Part shown: in pieces, positions 1 through 8,895 of the stretch
Numbering within the stretch: position 1 is the first letter of the stretch
Layout of the letters: each line of letters begins with the position of its first letter
Source: Deltaproteobacteria bacterium GWA2_54_12
GTDB lineage: Bacteria > Desulfobacterota > GWC2-55-46
Direction of reading: 5' to 3'
Assembly (NCBI GenBank): GCA_001795535.1
Contig: MGPK01000061.1
Span: forward strand, 50,227-106,156
DNA: 55,930 bases
The notes under the pieces: model-generated
Databases searched by the model: none
What the model was told of the DNA's origin: nothing
What the model saw: the letters and a program-made list of their open reading frames with translations, nothing else
Position numbers and translations under genes: made by a program

Positions 1-461
1 AGGTACGAAGAGATGGTTTTAAGGTACATCCCGACTGTCCTCTCGAAGACCGCCGGTACAGGGACCATCAGGAAAAGAAAACCAAGGGGCAAAATGAGCC
101 GTTTGACCAGAGCGGGGCCGAAACAAAAACCGGTGAACAAAATAACAAGGACAGGTATGGAAGGCATCGAAACATTGCCGCTTGAGCCGAGTATCCCGTA
201 AATAGAGACGAGCACGAATAGGACCAGGGCCGGGAAAATCCACCAGGCGCTCCTGAAGCGGACCTCGCCGAACACCTTGCGCTTCTCCCATATGAGATAC
301 GCCGAAGCCAGTGGGATGATGATGCCGTAGGAGTAATCCTCGTTATTCCACCAGATGTTCACCATCGACCTCAATGGCACATAGTAGGCCGACATAAAGA
401 GGACCATCAGAACGACAAGCTGCGTATGTACATCCCCCAGGAGGGATTTCACTCTGCTCAT
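1..461 (-). CDS. Exosortase (partial, C-terminal part outside window)
   Basis: The first 153 residues of a polytopic membrane protein are visible and the frame runs off the left edge. Alternating hydrophobic segments surround the motif WWNNEDYSYGIIIPLASAYL, followed by FLFLMVPVP. Both are typical of the exosortase (EpsH/Xrt) family, whose members cut and anchor PEP-CTERM proteins at the inner membrane. The catalytic Cys/Arg/His of the family would lie in the missing part. ATG at 461 follows the radical SAM gene by 31 nt. Two PEP-CTERM proteins encoded at 33649 and 38260 are its plausible substrates, and the adjoining glycosyltransferases fit the usual exosortase/EPS linkage. The exosortase subtype cannot be assigned from this fragment. 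Confidence 0.85.
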   Translation of the reverse strand, partial: MSRVKSLLGDVHTQLVVLMVLFMSAYYVPLRSMVNIWWNNEDYSYGIIIPLASAYLIWEKRKVFGEVRFRSAWWIFPALVLFVLVSIYGILGSSGNVSMPSIPVLVILFTGFCFGPALVKRLILPLGFLFLMVPVPAVFERTVGMYLKTISSY

Positions 462-492
462 GTGAATGCCTCTTTCAAAAAATACCTGTTTT

Positions 493-1479
493 CTATCCGC
501 GGACCGGCCCGGCTGCAGGCTGCTGGCAACGGGTTCGCGATGCTTTCAGTTTGTGCCTTGCTATCCAGAGGAGCGGTACCCAGACCTTCTGCCTCATAAG
601 GTGGCCGACGCTGCCTATCATCCAGCAGTTGATCTCGCATGCCTCAACGCATTGACGCGCCTTTTGGGCTTCGGGGCTCTTCCATATCTCGTCAAAGGGC
701 TTCTCCATGATGTTCCCGAAAGGCAGGTCCATGACATTGCATGGCCGGACATTCCCGTACGGGTCTACATAGAAGGAGTCGGTAGCCATGGTGCATTTGA
801 GCTCGCGGGGCCTCCCGTACATCTGGTCAAGGACCCCCCTTGTGAAGTACGCCCGAAACCAGTCCTTTGGATGCCTGGAGCCGAGGTACTTGCCCATGAG
901 GTTCATCACCTCTCGTTCGACCAGCCCCTTGTCGATTATCTCGTTGTCTTCCTTGTGAAAATAATAGGCATTGTGAAGGATGGCGGTCGCCAGCTCAACC
1001 TCGTGCTCGCAGGCAAGGTCAAAAAGCGCCGTCAGGTCCCTGGCATTCTGGTCGGATATTGTCACCGCTATGCCGAGGTCTTTGATGCCGAGCTTTTTAA
1101 GCCCCTTGAGCGTCTCCAATGCCCTCTCATGGGCCTTCGCGACCCCTCTGACCCGGTCATGGGTCTCCCCGATGCCGTCAAAGCTGATGCGGATCCCGAC
1201 ATCCGGATGCTGCCTCATGACCTCAAGTGTCGTTTTAGTCAGAAAACCGTTTGTGCTGATGACTATTCTTTTTGCCCTCTTTTTAACGACATCAAGTATC
1301 TCGCCCAGGTCTTTTCTGAGGAAAGGCTCGCCACCAGTGATATTGAGCCTTGTCATGGAAGGGAGGCTCTCCAGGTCAGAAGCCTTTATCTCCCTGTCTC
1401 TTTCGCTCGGGAACTGCCATGTGTCGCACATGACGCACCGGCTGTTGCATCTGTAGGTAACAGCAAGGATCCCGTCCAT
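493..1479 (-). CDS. Radical SAM/SPASM domain protein
   Basis: This 328-residue protein starts with CNSRCVMCDTW, the CxxxCxxC that binds the SAM-reducing 4Fe-4S cluster. The SAM-binding ITGGEPFLR follows near residue 50. A C-terminal SPASM-type cysteine region (CTMATDSFYVDPYGNVRPC, then CVEACEINC) would hold auxiliary clusters. Such proteins modify peptides, sugars or lipids by radical chemistry. The substrate is unknown here. It lies between a GT4 glycosyltransferase (14 nt upstream) and the exosortase, so polymer or sortase-substrate modification is a reasonable inference. It is a paralogue of the rSAM protein at 8896. Confidence 0.85.
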   Translation of the reverse strand: MDGILAVTYRCNSRCVMCDTWQFPSERDREIKASDLESLPSMTRLNITGGEPFLRKDLGEILDVVKKRAKRIVISTNGFLTKTTLEVMRQHPDVGIRISFDGIGETHDRVRGVAKAHERALETLKGLKKLGIKDLGIAVTISDQNARDLTALFDLACEHEVELATAILHNAYYFHKEDNEIIDKGLVEREVMNLMGKYLGSRHPKDWFRAYFTRGVLDQMYGRPRELKCTMATDSFYVDPYGNVRPCNVMDLPFGNIMEKPFDEIWKSPEAQKARQCVEACEINCWMIGSVGHLMRQKVWVPLLWIARHKLKASRTRCQQPAAGPVRG

Positions 1480-1492
1480 TGTTCCCCTCTGG

Positions 1493-2626
1493 TTAAGACA
1501 TTCCCGCGCAGGCGGTCATGACGCTGTTTTTCTTTACAAGTGACATATAGAGCTCTTCGAACTGGTCGGCCACGCTGTCCCATGAGTAATTCCGCCGGAC
1601 ATGCTCCTGCGCGGCTTTCCTCTTCACCATTACTTTGTCGGGATTTACAATAAGGTCCCCGAGCACGCGTCTGAGGTCATTTACATCCCGGTTCCGGAAG
1701 ACATAACCATGCTCTCCGGCGGCTTCCAGGTTTTCGGGTATATCGCTGGATACGCAGCAGTTGCCGTAGTTCATCGCTTCAAGGAGCGCAACTGGCAGGC
1801 CCTCGACCGTGGATGGCAGGCAGAACAGGTAAGCGTTGCTGAAAAGCTCCTCCATGGGCGCCCCGGTGACAAATCCCGGGAAGATTATCCTCGCGTCTTC
1901 TCCTGCCAGCTCTTTCAAATGGGCCTTGTACCCCTCCGAGTGGGCCGCATCCCCCGCTATCACCAGCTTCATATCCGTCTTCAATGCCCGGAACGCCCTG
2001 ATCAGGTAATGCGCGCCCTTCTCTTCGACCAGACGCGCGGCAAAAAAGATGAACTTTCCAGGCATAAGCCCCTTTTCGATAATCCAGTTCGGGGCTCTGT
2101 GCTGCGTGGGGCTGACGCCGTTCGGGATGTAGACGACCTCCCTGCCAAATCTGTCTTCATAATACTTTTTCTGCACCTTTGAGACGGACGTAGCCTTGTT
2201 CGGGAAATAAGCAACGCTGTAGTCTGAAAGGCGGAGAAAAGTCTTTCCGATCAAGCCCCATTTATCCCTTTTCCATTCGAGGCCGTGCGTCTGAACTACC
2301 GTCGGTATCCCTTTCAGACGCGGGAATATCGAAAAGGCGGAAGGCCCGACCGCATGGACATGGACCAGGTCAATATCAGAGCTCCTTAATACGTCGATCG
2401 TTGCGTTGTAACAGATTGAAAGCTTATGGAGAGTCTTCGTGTTTATCGAAGGGACCGCCCTTATCTCCATCCCCTTGTAGGTGCCGCCGCATGTCCCGTA
2501 GTCCCTGCTGGAGTAGACAACGACTTCATGGCCTTTGGCGACCAGGCGGGAGCCGAGCTCTTCGGTTACCTTTTCTATCCCGCCCCCTTTAGGGAGCCCC
2601 TTTACCGCCACATAAGCGATTTTCAT
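1493..2626 (-). CDS. Glycosyltransferase family 4
   Basis: A 377-residue GT-B enzyme. The N-terminus (MKIAYVAVKGLPKGGGIEKV) is the acceptor-side Rossmann fold. The C-terminal half has FAARLVEEKGAHYL and LPSTVEGLPVALLEAMNYG, the donor-nucleotide-binding EX7E region of GT4. It probably transfers a sugar from a nucleotide sugar to a lipid-linked repeat unit at the cytoplasmic face. I chose the ATG at 2626 rather than an upstream in-frame start because GGAGG lies 6 nt before it. A 281-nt gap separates it from the GH20-like gene upstream, so it may have its own promoter. Confidence 0.87.
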   Translation of the reverse strand: MKIAYVAVKGLPKGGGIEKVTEELGSRLVAKGHEVVVYSSRDYGTCGGTYKGMEIRAVPSINTKTLHKLSICYNATIDVLRSSDIDLVHVHAVGPSAFSIFPRLKGIPTVVQTHGLEWKRDKWGLIGKTFLRLSDYSVAYFPNKATSVSKVQKKYYEDRFGREVVYIPNGVSPTQHRAPNWIIEKGLMPGKFIFFAARLVEEKGAHYLIRAFRALKTDMKLVIAGDAAHSEGYKAHLKELAGEDARIIFPGFVTGAPMEELFSNAYLFCLPSTVEGLPVALLEAMNYGNCCVSSDIPENLEAAGEHGYVFRNRDVNDLRRVLGDLIVNPDKVMVKRKAAQEHVRRNYSWDSVADQFEELYMSLVKKNSVMTACAGMS

Positions 2627-2648
2627 TGCAAACCTCCAGCCTGTAACA

Positions 2649-2663
2649 CTGCCCAATCGGCAG
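2649..2663 (-). other. Small hairpin in leader of GT4 gene
   Basis: CTGCC and GGCAG pair around a 5-nt loop about 25 nt upstream of the start at 2626. It has no U-tract, so it is not an obvious terminator. It may affect leader stability. Confidence 0.3.
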
Positions 2664-2705
2664 CATTACTACAGTTTACTTCCGGGGTGATCAGCTTCAG
2701 GGCTT

Positions 2706-2739
2706 ACGATACTCCTGGTTTGTTAAGCGGGAATAACCG
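2706..2739 (-). promoter_or_regulatory. Weak Pho-box-like promoter upstream of the 2626 GT4 gene
   Basis: Reading the minus strand, half-sites CGGTTAT and GCTTAAC are 4 nt apart, and a -10-like TATCGT follows after 10 nt. The layout matches stronger sites elsewhere in the window, but the first half-site and the -10 are poor. It is the only promoter candidate I see in the 281-nt gap 2627-2907. Confidence 0.3.
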
Positions 2740-2907
2740 GTATGTGAATATTTGATGAAATTCCTCAGGAGGGTTGCCGGACGGCTATTTTTGTTTCGCG
2801 GCAGGGTTGAGGTATGGGCTGGACTGGAGATCTCGCGGACCTGCGCGTTGAGCTTTGGTGACGGAAAAAGCGCGTTTTCGTAACATACAGATGGTAAATG
2901 AAGGAGT

Positions 2908-5766
2908 CTATTCCTGTAAAAATGTCAGCCCCAAAAGTGCCAGCTTCGTCCCTTTGGGATCATCTCCAGCGACAAGGCTTATTGAACGGATTTTTTTTAC
3001 CGGACGCGGGTTGTTCCAGACAAAAAGCTGCAGGTTAAGCGGCACCCCGCTTCCGGAGTTGCCTTGCCATGCCGTCCTGGAGCCTATTAGAATGTCCGGG
3101 CTCCTCAGGAAGGTCCAGTCGTTATGTCTCAGGCCCACGCTGGAACGGATGTCCGTTATATTCCAGTTCTCAAGGAGGTCTATCGTTTCCAGACGGCCGT
3201 CATCGTATTCGACGATATACCGTCCCAGATTGCGCACCCTCATCGCCGGCTCCTCGATAAAAGCTGTGTGCACAAAGGCGACCCTGCGCGCCGGTGCGTC
3301 CCCTTTGAAGATCGTGATTGCTTTCGACTCACCGGTAAGATGACTCCCTTTATTCGACAGCACAGCATAGTTGTTCCGCCCTCCATCACTGTCCGGGATA
3401 ATATCAAAAAGGATGCCGCCCAGGAGCTGTTTGCCAGGCTTCAAAGCCCGCGGGTCAAGAACCGGGCCTGCGCCGAATAGTCCTTTATTGTCTCCAGCGG
3501 CGACAGCTTGCTTGTTGGCTCTTTCATCGAGGCGCACAGGGACCTGTTTCAACGGACTTTTAGCGTATGCTGGGTCTCTCACGGTGGCAGCCAGCGCGGT
3601 GACATCAGAGTCCTTGCCGCTGACTTTGCAACTGACCGACCAGCCACAAAGTGGAGCGTACAGGGTAGTCGCCGCCGGAGACATGGTCCTCCAGAGACCC
3701 CAGTCCGTCGATATGATACCCTGCCCACCTGAGCGCTTGACGCTTTCAGCCATGTTCCGGGCGGCGTCAGGTTCATGCCAAACAGTCCCCAGGACGCCAA
3801 ATCCGTTCCGGCGGAAATGCTCGACGCTGTCGTAGCCGTCCCTCTTTTCATAATGCCAATCGAGAATCAGGACATCCTTGGGCATGTCTTCAAGCGCGTG
3901 ATGGGTTGCCCCGGACCTGAAAAACGGGTTCTCGCTGTTTGCCGACCCCACCTTCGCCTCCCACCTGCCATGTTCAAGCAGCATATCCCCCCAAATGGCC
4001 GTTCGCACGCCGCGCCGTTTGAGCCAGTCATGTATTCGATTTGTATCCATAACAAGAACTTCAGCGGTGGTCTTCCCGTATGCCGCGGCGTAAGCGGTCA
4101 GACCCTGTATTTCATCATGGGCTATCAACAGTGTCGAAGGCTGGTAGGTCTTCAGTATTTCTTCATACAGAGAGAACATGAACTGATAGTTCTTTTCCTT
4201 GAACGGGTCGTAGAAGTTCGCCCCTTGACGAAATTCCATTTCAGGGAAGTGGGCGGGATTGAACTGGGAAGTCATACCTGCCCAGACGTCCATGTGCAGA
4301 AAGCGCGCGTACCTGGTGACCTCAATCATCTGCTCCTTTGTCCAGCCGCCGTCATCCGCCCTCTTCATCCATGAGCGGGCCTGCTGCGGGGAATGCAGAA
4401 AGATGACTGTGTTGCTCCTGGCCCTGGATAAGGCGTCAAGGTAGCGTTTCATGAGGTCGACATCCCGTATCGCCGGTGGCAGGAGTTCCAGGCACCCGCC
4501 TCGGACCGCGAGGTCCGGCCAGTCCTTCAAAACGCCAAGCTCGATACCCCACGCGCCTGATGTTCGCGTAAGCCGAGCCAAAAGAGCGTATGCCCCGTAC
4601 AGGCATCCCCTTTCATCAACGCACCTTATGACAGCTTTGTCCGCGCTCACAGCCATCTCAAAGCCTTCCGCCAGTATATCCGGACGGGACTTTCTGGACA
4701 CCCTGTCGATAATGATCCCGCTTCTCGCGGTGGCCGCCATCTGAGGCTTCACTTCAAGACGCAAAGAGGTCAGGAGCGCGACCTCTTTTGCGAGCACAGT
4801 TTCAGCTGTGCCTAAAACGGCCCCGTAGATTTTGTCAGTATCCCTTAGGAGGTAGGACCCCGAACCTGGGCTCTGTTTTTTTGCCGGGAGATTGAAGAAT
4901 GACCATGCGTTAAAGTCGCCGGCCTGACTTGATAAAACATTAGAATTCTGCCCCGCCTCAGCCTGCGACGGCGGCAGGGATTTTATTAAGTATCTGAAGG
5001 AGTAGCTACTGCCGGGTTGAAGGTTCGAGTGCCTCGCGCCGACGATGATGCCCCGGGACTTGTTCCATGGGACATTGCGCCCATCCGCGGCGTACATCGA
5101 TTTCGCGCCGGAGGCCTCCTCTATTTCAGCGTCGCAGAGCACCCCTCTCACTGTTATCCTGTTTTTGCCGGTGAGCAGCATCCTTGCGGCGAAAGACCGA
5201 GGCTCCACTGGAACAGCTTTGGGGTCAATAATAGAGGCCGGGCTGGATTCAAGGGCTCCGCCCTTGAAAAGGTCGGCTGAAAGTTTAAGGAGGTCAAATT
5301 CAAGGTTTGAAGGCATGGAGGGGGCCTTGAACGTCATCAGAAGCTCTATGGACGAGGCATCCTTATGTCTGAAAATGATATTGTATTCAGCGCCGGAGGC
5401 ATGGTCTCTGCCGCTAAGAGAATACGAACCGGGAGAATTCTCTCTGAGGACGCCTCTCCACGGCCCTGAGAAAATGCGCTTTCGCCCGCGAGTGAGGCCC
5501 TGTTCATAAAACTCGAAGAAATCCCCTAAGCCGCTCATCAACTGGAAGCCGCCGTACATGACCCGTCCGCGCTTGACAGTATCGACGCGCAGCTCCATAA
5601 GCCGCGTCTGTCCCTCTGAACCGGCGTGCGCAACCCCCGCCTTATCCAACGCAGGAAGGAGAGCCGACAGCAGTAATAATAGCGCAAGTGTAAACGAGAG
5701 CTTTGGCCAGAGAAGACTTCTGCCTTTTCTGGCGCGGCCAGAAAAAAAACTCTGAAGCGGCTTCAT
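2908..5766 (-). CDS. GH20-like glycoside hydrolase, exported/anchored
   Basis: A 952-residue protein. Residues 22-45 are a hydrophobic signal peptide or anchor ending in AHAG. Residues about 330-410 resemble the N-terminal domain of GH20/GH67-type hydrolases (DERGCLYGAYALLARL). Residues about 420-720 look like a TIM barrel with LLIAHDE at 546-552, comparable to the Asp-Glu catalytic pair of GH20 beta-hexosaminidases. The first 300 residues are unassigned and beta-rich. It sits inside the EPS cluster, 12 nt after a GT4 gene, so it may trim or recycle a HexNAc-containing polymer. Poly-N-acetylglucosamine is one possibility but is not shown. Confidence 0.65.
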   Translation of the reverse strand: MKPLQSFFSGRARKGRSLLWPKLSFTLALLLLLSALLPALDKAGVAHAGSEGQTRLMELRVDTVKRGRVMYGGFQLMSGLGDFFEFYEQGLTRGRKRIFSGPWRGVLRENSPGSYSLSGRDHASGAEYNIIFRHKDASSIELLMTFKAPSMPSNLEFDLLKLSADLFKGGALESSPASIIDPKAVPVEPRSFAARMLLTGKNRITVRGVLCDAEIEEASGAKSMYAADGRNVPWNKSRGIIVGARHSNLQPGSSYSFRYLIKSLPPSQAEAGQNSNVLSSQAGDFNAWSFFNLPAKKQSPGSGSYLLRDTDKIYGAVLGTAETVLAKEVALLTSLRLEVKPQMAATARSGIIIDRVSRKSRPDILAEGFEMAVSADKAVIRCVDERGCLYGAYALLARLTRTSGAWGIELGVLKDWPDLAVRGGCLELLPPAIRDVDLMKRYLDALSRARSNTVIFLHSPQQARSWMKRADDGGWTKEQMIEVTRYARFLHMDVWAGMTSQFNPAHFPEMEFRQGANFYDPFKEKNYQFMFSLYEEILKTYQPSTLLIAHDEIQGLTAYAAAYGKTTAEVLVMDTNRIHDWLKRRGVRTAIWGDMLLEHGRWEAKVGSANSENPFFRSGATHHALEDMPKDVLILDWHYEKRDGYDSVEHFRRNGFGVLGTVWHEPDAARNMAESVKRSGGQGIISTDWGLWRTMSPAATTLYAPLCGWSVSCKVSGKDSDVTALAATVRDPAYAKSPLKQVPVRLDERANKQAVAAGDNKGLFGAGPVLDPRALKPGKQLLGGILFDIIPDSDGGRNNYAVLSNKGSHLTGESKAITIFKGDAPARRVAFVHTAFIEEPAMRVRNLGRYIVEYDDGRLETIDLLENWNITDIRSSVGLRHNDWTFLRSPDILIGSRTAWQGNSGSGVPLNLQLFVWNNPRPVKKIRSISLVAGDDPKGTKLALLGLTFLQE

Positions 5767-5778
5767 TGGTTCATGACC

Positions 5779-7053
5779 TCACTTTTTCGGGGCCATCCTT
5801 CTCTGATCAACGCAGCGTCGGAACAGCGCGTCAAGAGAGCCAAGATGTCTTTCAAGCGAATGGTTACGGAGGACATATCTCCTTGCCCGCAGCCCCATCG
5901 CCTGCGCCTTCCTTTTATTCGCGAAAAGGTCGTCGAGCCTTTCGGCGAGCCTTGAGGCGTTCCCAGCCTCGAAGCGGTACCCTGTAACTCCGTCGGCCAC
6001 CAGCTCCCTCATGCTCCCGAGGTCTGAGACAACCGCTGGCCTGGCAAAAGACATCCCTTCAAGGACCGTATTGGGCTGGTTTTCATACCAGTTCGATGGG
6101 GCGACAAAACAGCAGGCTCTCTCGAAAGCGAGCCTGATCTCTTCCTGGTCCTGGAAACCTTTAAAGATTATACGCCCTCTCAACCTGTCTGGAACGCTCG
6201 CCTTGAGGCCCTGGGCGTACGGGGAGGTATCGTCGCCTATTATCGTAAGCCTGGCCCTGTCGTTTCTGAGAAGCCCGAAGGCAGAAAGAAGCGTCGGGAG
6301 GCCTTTTTCATGGCTGAGGCGGCCGACAAAAAGGACCTCCGGCGCATCAGGCAGCGGCTTTGGCTGGCTTGAAGGCGCTTTCACCATGGTCGGTATGTGA
6401 ACGACCTTGTCAGGGTCGAACCCTCCCTTTATCATCTTCTCCCTCGTGAAGGCCGAAGGCGCGATGAAAAAATCGACATGGTCATAAATCTTTCGCACGC
6501 GGGAGAGCCACATTCCGGCCGCCTTGACCGCAGCGGCCAAAGTCGAACGCTGATAACCGCCGCACCTGTTGCGCACGGCCCTGAAGAGCCCGTGCTCCAG
6601 GCACTCTTCACAGACCTTTCCGTCGCGGTATAAAAGGTAATTGGCGCAGACCCTGTTGAAATCCGACAACCGGCAGACTATCGGGATGTTGTTGGCGCGG
6701 CAGGCGTCGATTACGCTGTCGCTGAAGTAGACCGCGTTCAGGAGGAGGGCCAGGTCTGGCCGTTCATTTTTTATGAGGCGATCGAGGTTCCTTCTCGCCT
6801 GCCTGTGGTATATCGAATCAGTGGCATACGCGAGCTTCTGAAAAAAAGACATCCTGAATTCCTGGAAGTATATGTTCCCTTCGCCGCCCGGAGGCGTCAC
6901 AAAATACGTGCTGTACGGCGTCTCCCGGTTCTGTTTGAAGGCGCAGCAGAACGGTATGAACTCGTGGCGCTGGAAGTTCTCCATGACGGTGAACATGTAT
7001 TTTTCCGGCCCGCCGGTCACGAAGTAATTCCTGTTGACGACGACTATCTTCAT
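5779..7053 (-). CDS. Glycosyltransferase family 4
   Basis: A 424-residue GT-B glycosyltransferase. It opens with MKIVVVNRNYFVTGGPEKYM (nucleotide-fold start with the Gly-Gly-Pro/Ala-Glu motif). The C-terminal half contains VLFVGRLSHEKGLPTLLSAF and a VAPSNWYENQPNTVLEGMS donor-site region. The central insert carries four cysteines around VCEECLEHGLFRAVRNRCGG, which is seen in some GT4 enzymes and could bind a metal. It starts 3 nt after the methyltransferase stop, so the two are co-translated within the EPS operon. Confidence 0.85.
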   Translation of the reverse strand: MKIVVVNRNYFVTGGPEKYMFTVMENFQRHEFIPFCCAFKQNRETPYSTYFVTPPGGEGNIYFQEFRMSFFQKLAYATDSIYHRQARRNLDRLIKNERPDLALLLNAVYFSDSVIDACRANNIPIVCRLSDFNRVCANYLLYRDGKVCEECLEHGLFRAVRNRCGGYQRSTLAAAVKAAGMWLSRVRKIYDHVDFFIAPSAFTREKMIKGGFDPDKVVHIPTMVKAPSSQPKPLPDAPEVLFVGRLSHEKGLPTLLSAFGLLRNDRARLTIIGDDTSPYAQGLKASVPDRLRGRIIFKGFQDQEEIRLAFERACCFVAPSNWYENQPNTVLEGMSFARPAVVSDLGSMRELVADGVTGYRFEAGNASRLAERLDDLFANKRKAQAMGLRARRYVLRNHSLERHLGSLDALFRRCVDQRRMAPKK

Positions 7054-7056
7054 ATG

Positions 7057-7773
7057 TCAAACATTGGCCCTGGCGACGCACACGAACTTCGAGTAACGCG
7101 TGTCATCGAGACGGTTGAGGAGCATCCCGTTAAGAAGCTTGAACTTCCATGAAAAATCGCATTTATCTATTCCTTCGAGCGTGACGACTTGATAGCCGCT
7201 CGTCTCGAACAGGTCTCTTACGCCGTTCACGGTGAAAAACCGCAGATGGGTCCGGTCAAGCACACCGTTATCCTTGTATTCCCATTTCTTTCGCACGACC
7301 AGATCCTTTAAAATCTGGAAGTACCTGATATTGGGTATCGACGAGACGACGACGCCGTTCGCTCGAAGCTTTGACCTGAGCATGCTGAGGACCCGCCAGG
7401 GGTCGACCATATGCTCGAGCACGTCATTGCAGATAACGCAGTCAAAATACCCGTCCGGCAGGGTTATCTCGCCTGTTTCGATATTCCCGGCAAAGACTCT
7501 GTCAAGTTTACCGGCGGCCACGCTCGCCACTTCCGGGACCAGCTCTACTCCCCAGACTTCCGAGCCTCTCCTGGTTTTCAAGATCCGTCCGAACTCGCCG
7601 GCTCCGCACCCTATGTCGAGTATCGTGGTTGCGCCGGAAGGGACAAAACGAAGCATCTCCTCGCGGCCGTGCTGATAATACTGGTTTGTATTCACGCTCT
7701 CCCGCCCATTGCGCTCATGCCCAATTGCTCCTTCATTTAATGCGGCCAGCCCCTGTTGCTCTGAAAGAGCCAC
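7057..7773 (-). CDS. Class I SAM-dependent methyltransferase
   Basis: A protein of up to 238 residues. TTILDIGCGAGEFGRIL is motif I of class I methyltransferases. FDCVICNDVLEHMVDP is the post-motif region typical of Methyltransf_11/23 members. It probably methylates a sugar or polyprenyl-linked intermediate in EPS assembly. The 7773 start is a GTG 6 nt after the previous stop, with only a poor ribosome site. A second GTG at 7695 has GGGAG just upstream and could be the true start, giving 212 residues. Confidence 0.8.
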   Translation of the reverse strand: MALSEQQGLAALNEGAIGHERNGRESVNTNQYYQHGREEMLRFVPSGATTILDIGCGAGEFGRILKTRRGSEVWGVELVPEVASVAAGKLDRVFAGNIETGEITLPDGYFDCVICNDVLEHMVDPWRVLSMLRSKLRANGVVVSSIPNIRYFQILKDLVVRKKWEYKDNGVLDRTHLRFFTVNGVRDLFETSGYQVVTLEGIDKCDFSWKFKLLNGMLLNRLDDTRYSKFVCVARANV

Positions 7774-7779
7774 CCCGCG

Positions 7780-8892
7780 TCATAACAGGCTTTCGTAATA
7801 ACCTGCCAGCATTTCGCAATGCCTGTCGATGGTATACTCGCTGAGGAAAAGGGCCGAAGCCGCGTTGCCAGCCCTTCTGCGCAGGCCTTCGTCCCTGAGC
7901 ATCCGGATAATGGCCGCCGCGAGCCTTTCTGGGTTTTCTGGAGGCACAAGGGTTCCGGTGAGTCCGTCGCGCACTACTTCCGGGTTCCCTCCAGTATCGG
8001 TTGCTACCATCGCCCTGCCGCATGAGCTCGCCTCAAGAAGGGTCATTGGCAGGCCTTCCCGCCGTGATGAATTGACATACAGGTCGCATGCCGCCATGAC
8101 CTCGCGCGCTTCCCTCACGACCCCCGGCAGCCGGACGCTATCCTTGAGACCGGCGGATTCAACAAGCCCGTCAAGGCTATCCTTCTCAGCTCCGTCTCCG
8201 CATATGAGAAGTACGGCCTCTGGCACTTCTGCGACTACGCGCCGGAAGGCCTCTATAAGCAGGTCGTAGCCCTTGTCGCGTATCAAGCGTCCGATGGAAA
8301 GGACGAGCCTGCTTTCCTGCCTGAACCCGAACCGCCTCAGGATCTCTTCGCGGGTAACCCGGACGCCATCGGGCCCTCGGACAGCGTTGCTGAGAGCACG
8401 CACTTTTCCTTGCGGGACGAAATCAGAGAGATTACGCAACACCGCGTGGCCGCACCCGAGCACCAGGTCGCTTTTTGACAGCCAGAACCTTTCAAGCGGC
8501 GTGAAATTCCTGTCGCTGTGCACCGTAGCAACGACCTTCGCGCCTGAGAGCTTCCCGGCCATCGGCCCGCTCCAATCGAGCAGGTGGCTGTGCACGATAT
8601 CACAGCGGCTCCGGCGCAAATACCTGATGAGGCCCATGTATGTCCTCAACATGTAAGCGGAGTTGTGAGGAGCGTTCCAGACGCGCACGGGGAAGCCGAG
8701 CGCCGCCAGCTCGTCAAACATCGGCCCTTTCTCAAAGACAAGATGCACCTCGAAGGCGAACCTCGGGTCGTCTTTCAGAATTGATAGCTCCTCAAGGACA
8801 AGCCTTTCCGCACCTCCGACCTCCATGGCCGGCATAAGAACGGCGACGCGCCTGGCGGCTTTAATCATCTTTTTTTCAGGGTGCGCGCCCAT
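7780..8892 (-). CDS. Glycosyltransferase family 4
   Basis: A 370-residue GT4 enzyme with MPAMEVGGAERLVLEELS at the N-terminus. VLSIGRLIRDKGYDLLIEAF and SSRREGLPMTLLEASSCGR form the donor site with the EX7E glutamates. ATG at 8892 begins 1 nt after the TAG of the rSAM gene upstream; the next in-frame ATG at 8868 is also possible. Inferred role: adding one sugar of the repeat unit to a lipid carrier. Confidence 0.87.
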   Translation of the reverse strand: MGAHPEKKMIKAARRVAVLMPAMEVGGAERLVLEELSILKDDPRFAFEVHLVFEKGPMFDELAALGFPVRVWNAPHNSAYMLRTYMGLIRYLRRSRCDIVHSHLLDWSGPMAGKLSGAKVVATVHSDRNFTPLERFWLSKSDLVLGCGHAVLRNLSDFVPQGKVRALSNAVRGPDGVRVTREEILRRFGFRQESRLVLSIGRLIRDKGYDLLIEAFRRVVAEVPEAVLLICGDGAEKDSLDGLVESAGLKDSVRLPGVVREAREVMAACDLYVNSSRREGLPMTLLEASSCGRAMVATDTGGNPEVVRDGLTGTLVPPENPERLAAAIIRMLRDEGLRRRAGNAASALFLSEYTIDRHCEMLAGYYESLL

Positions 8893-8895
8893 CGG

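Noticed and set aside
466-1521. 351-codon open frame on the plus strand opposite the radical SAM gene
   Set aside because: It is antisense to a gene with clear radical SAM motifs, and its translation shows no domain; GC-rich coding DNA often leaves such open antisense frames.
2641-2655. CTGTAAC-like sequence on the plus strand near 2641
   Set aside because: No second half-site in register, no -10 and no plus-strand gene downstream.
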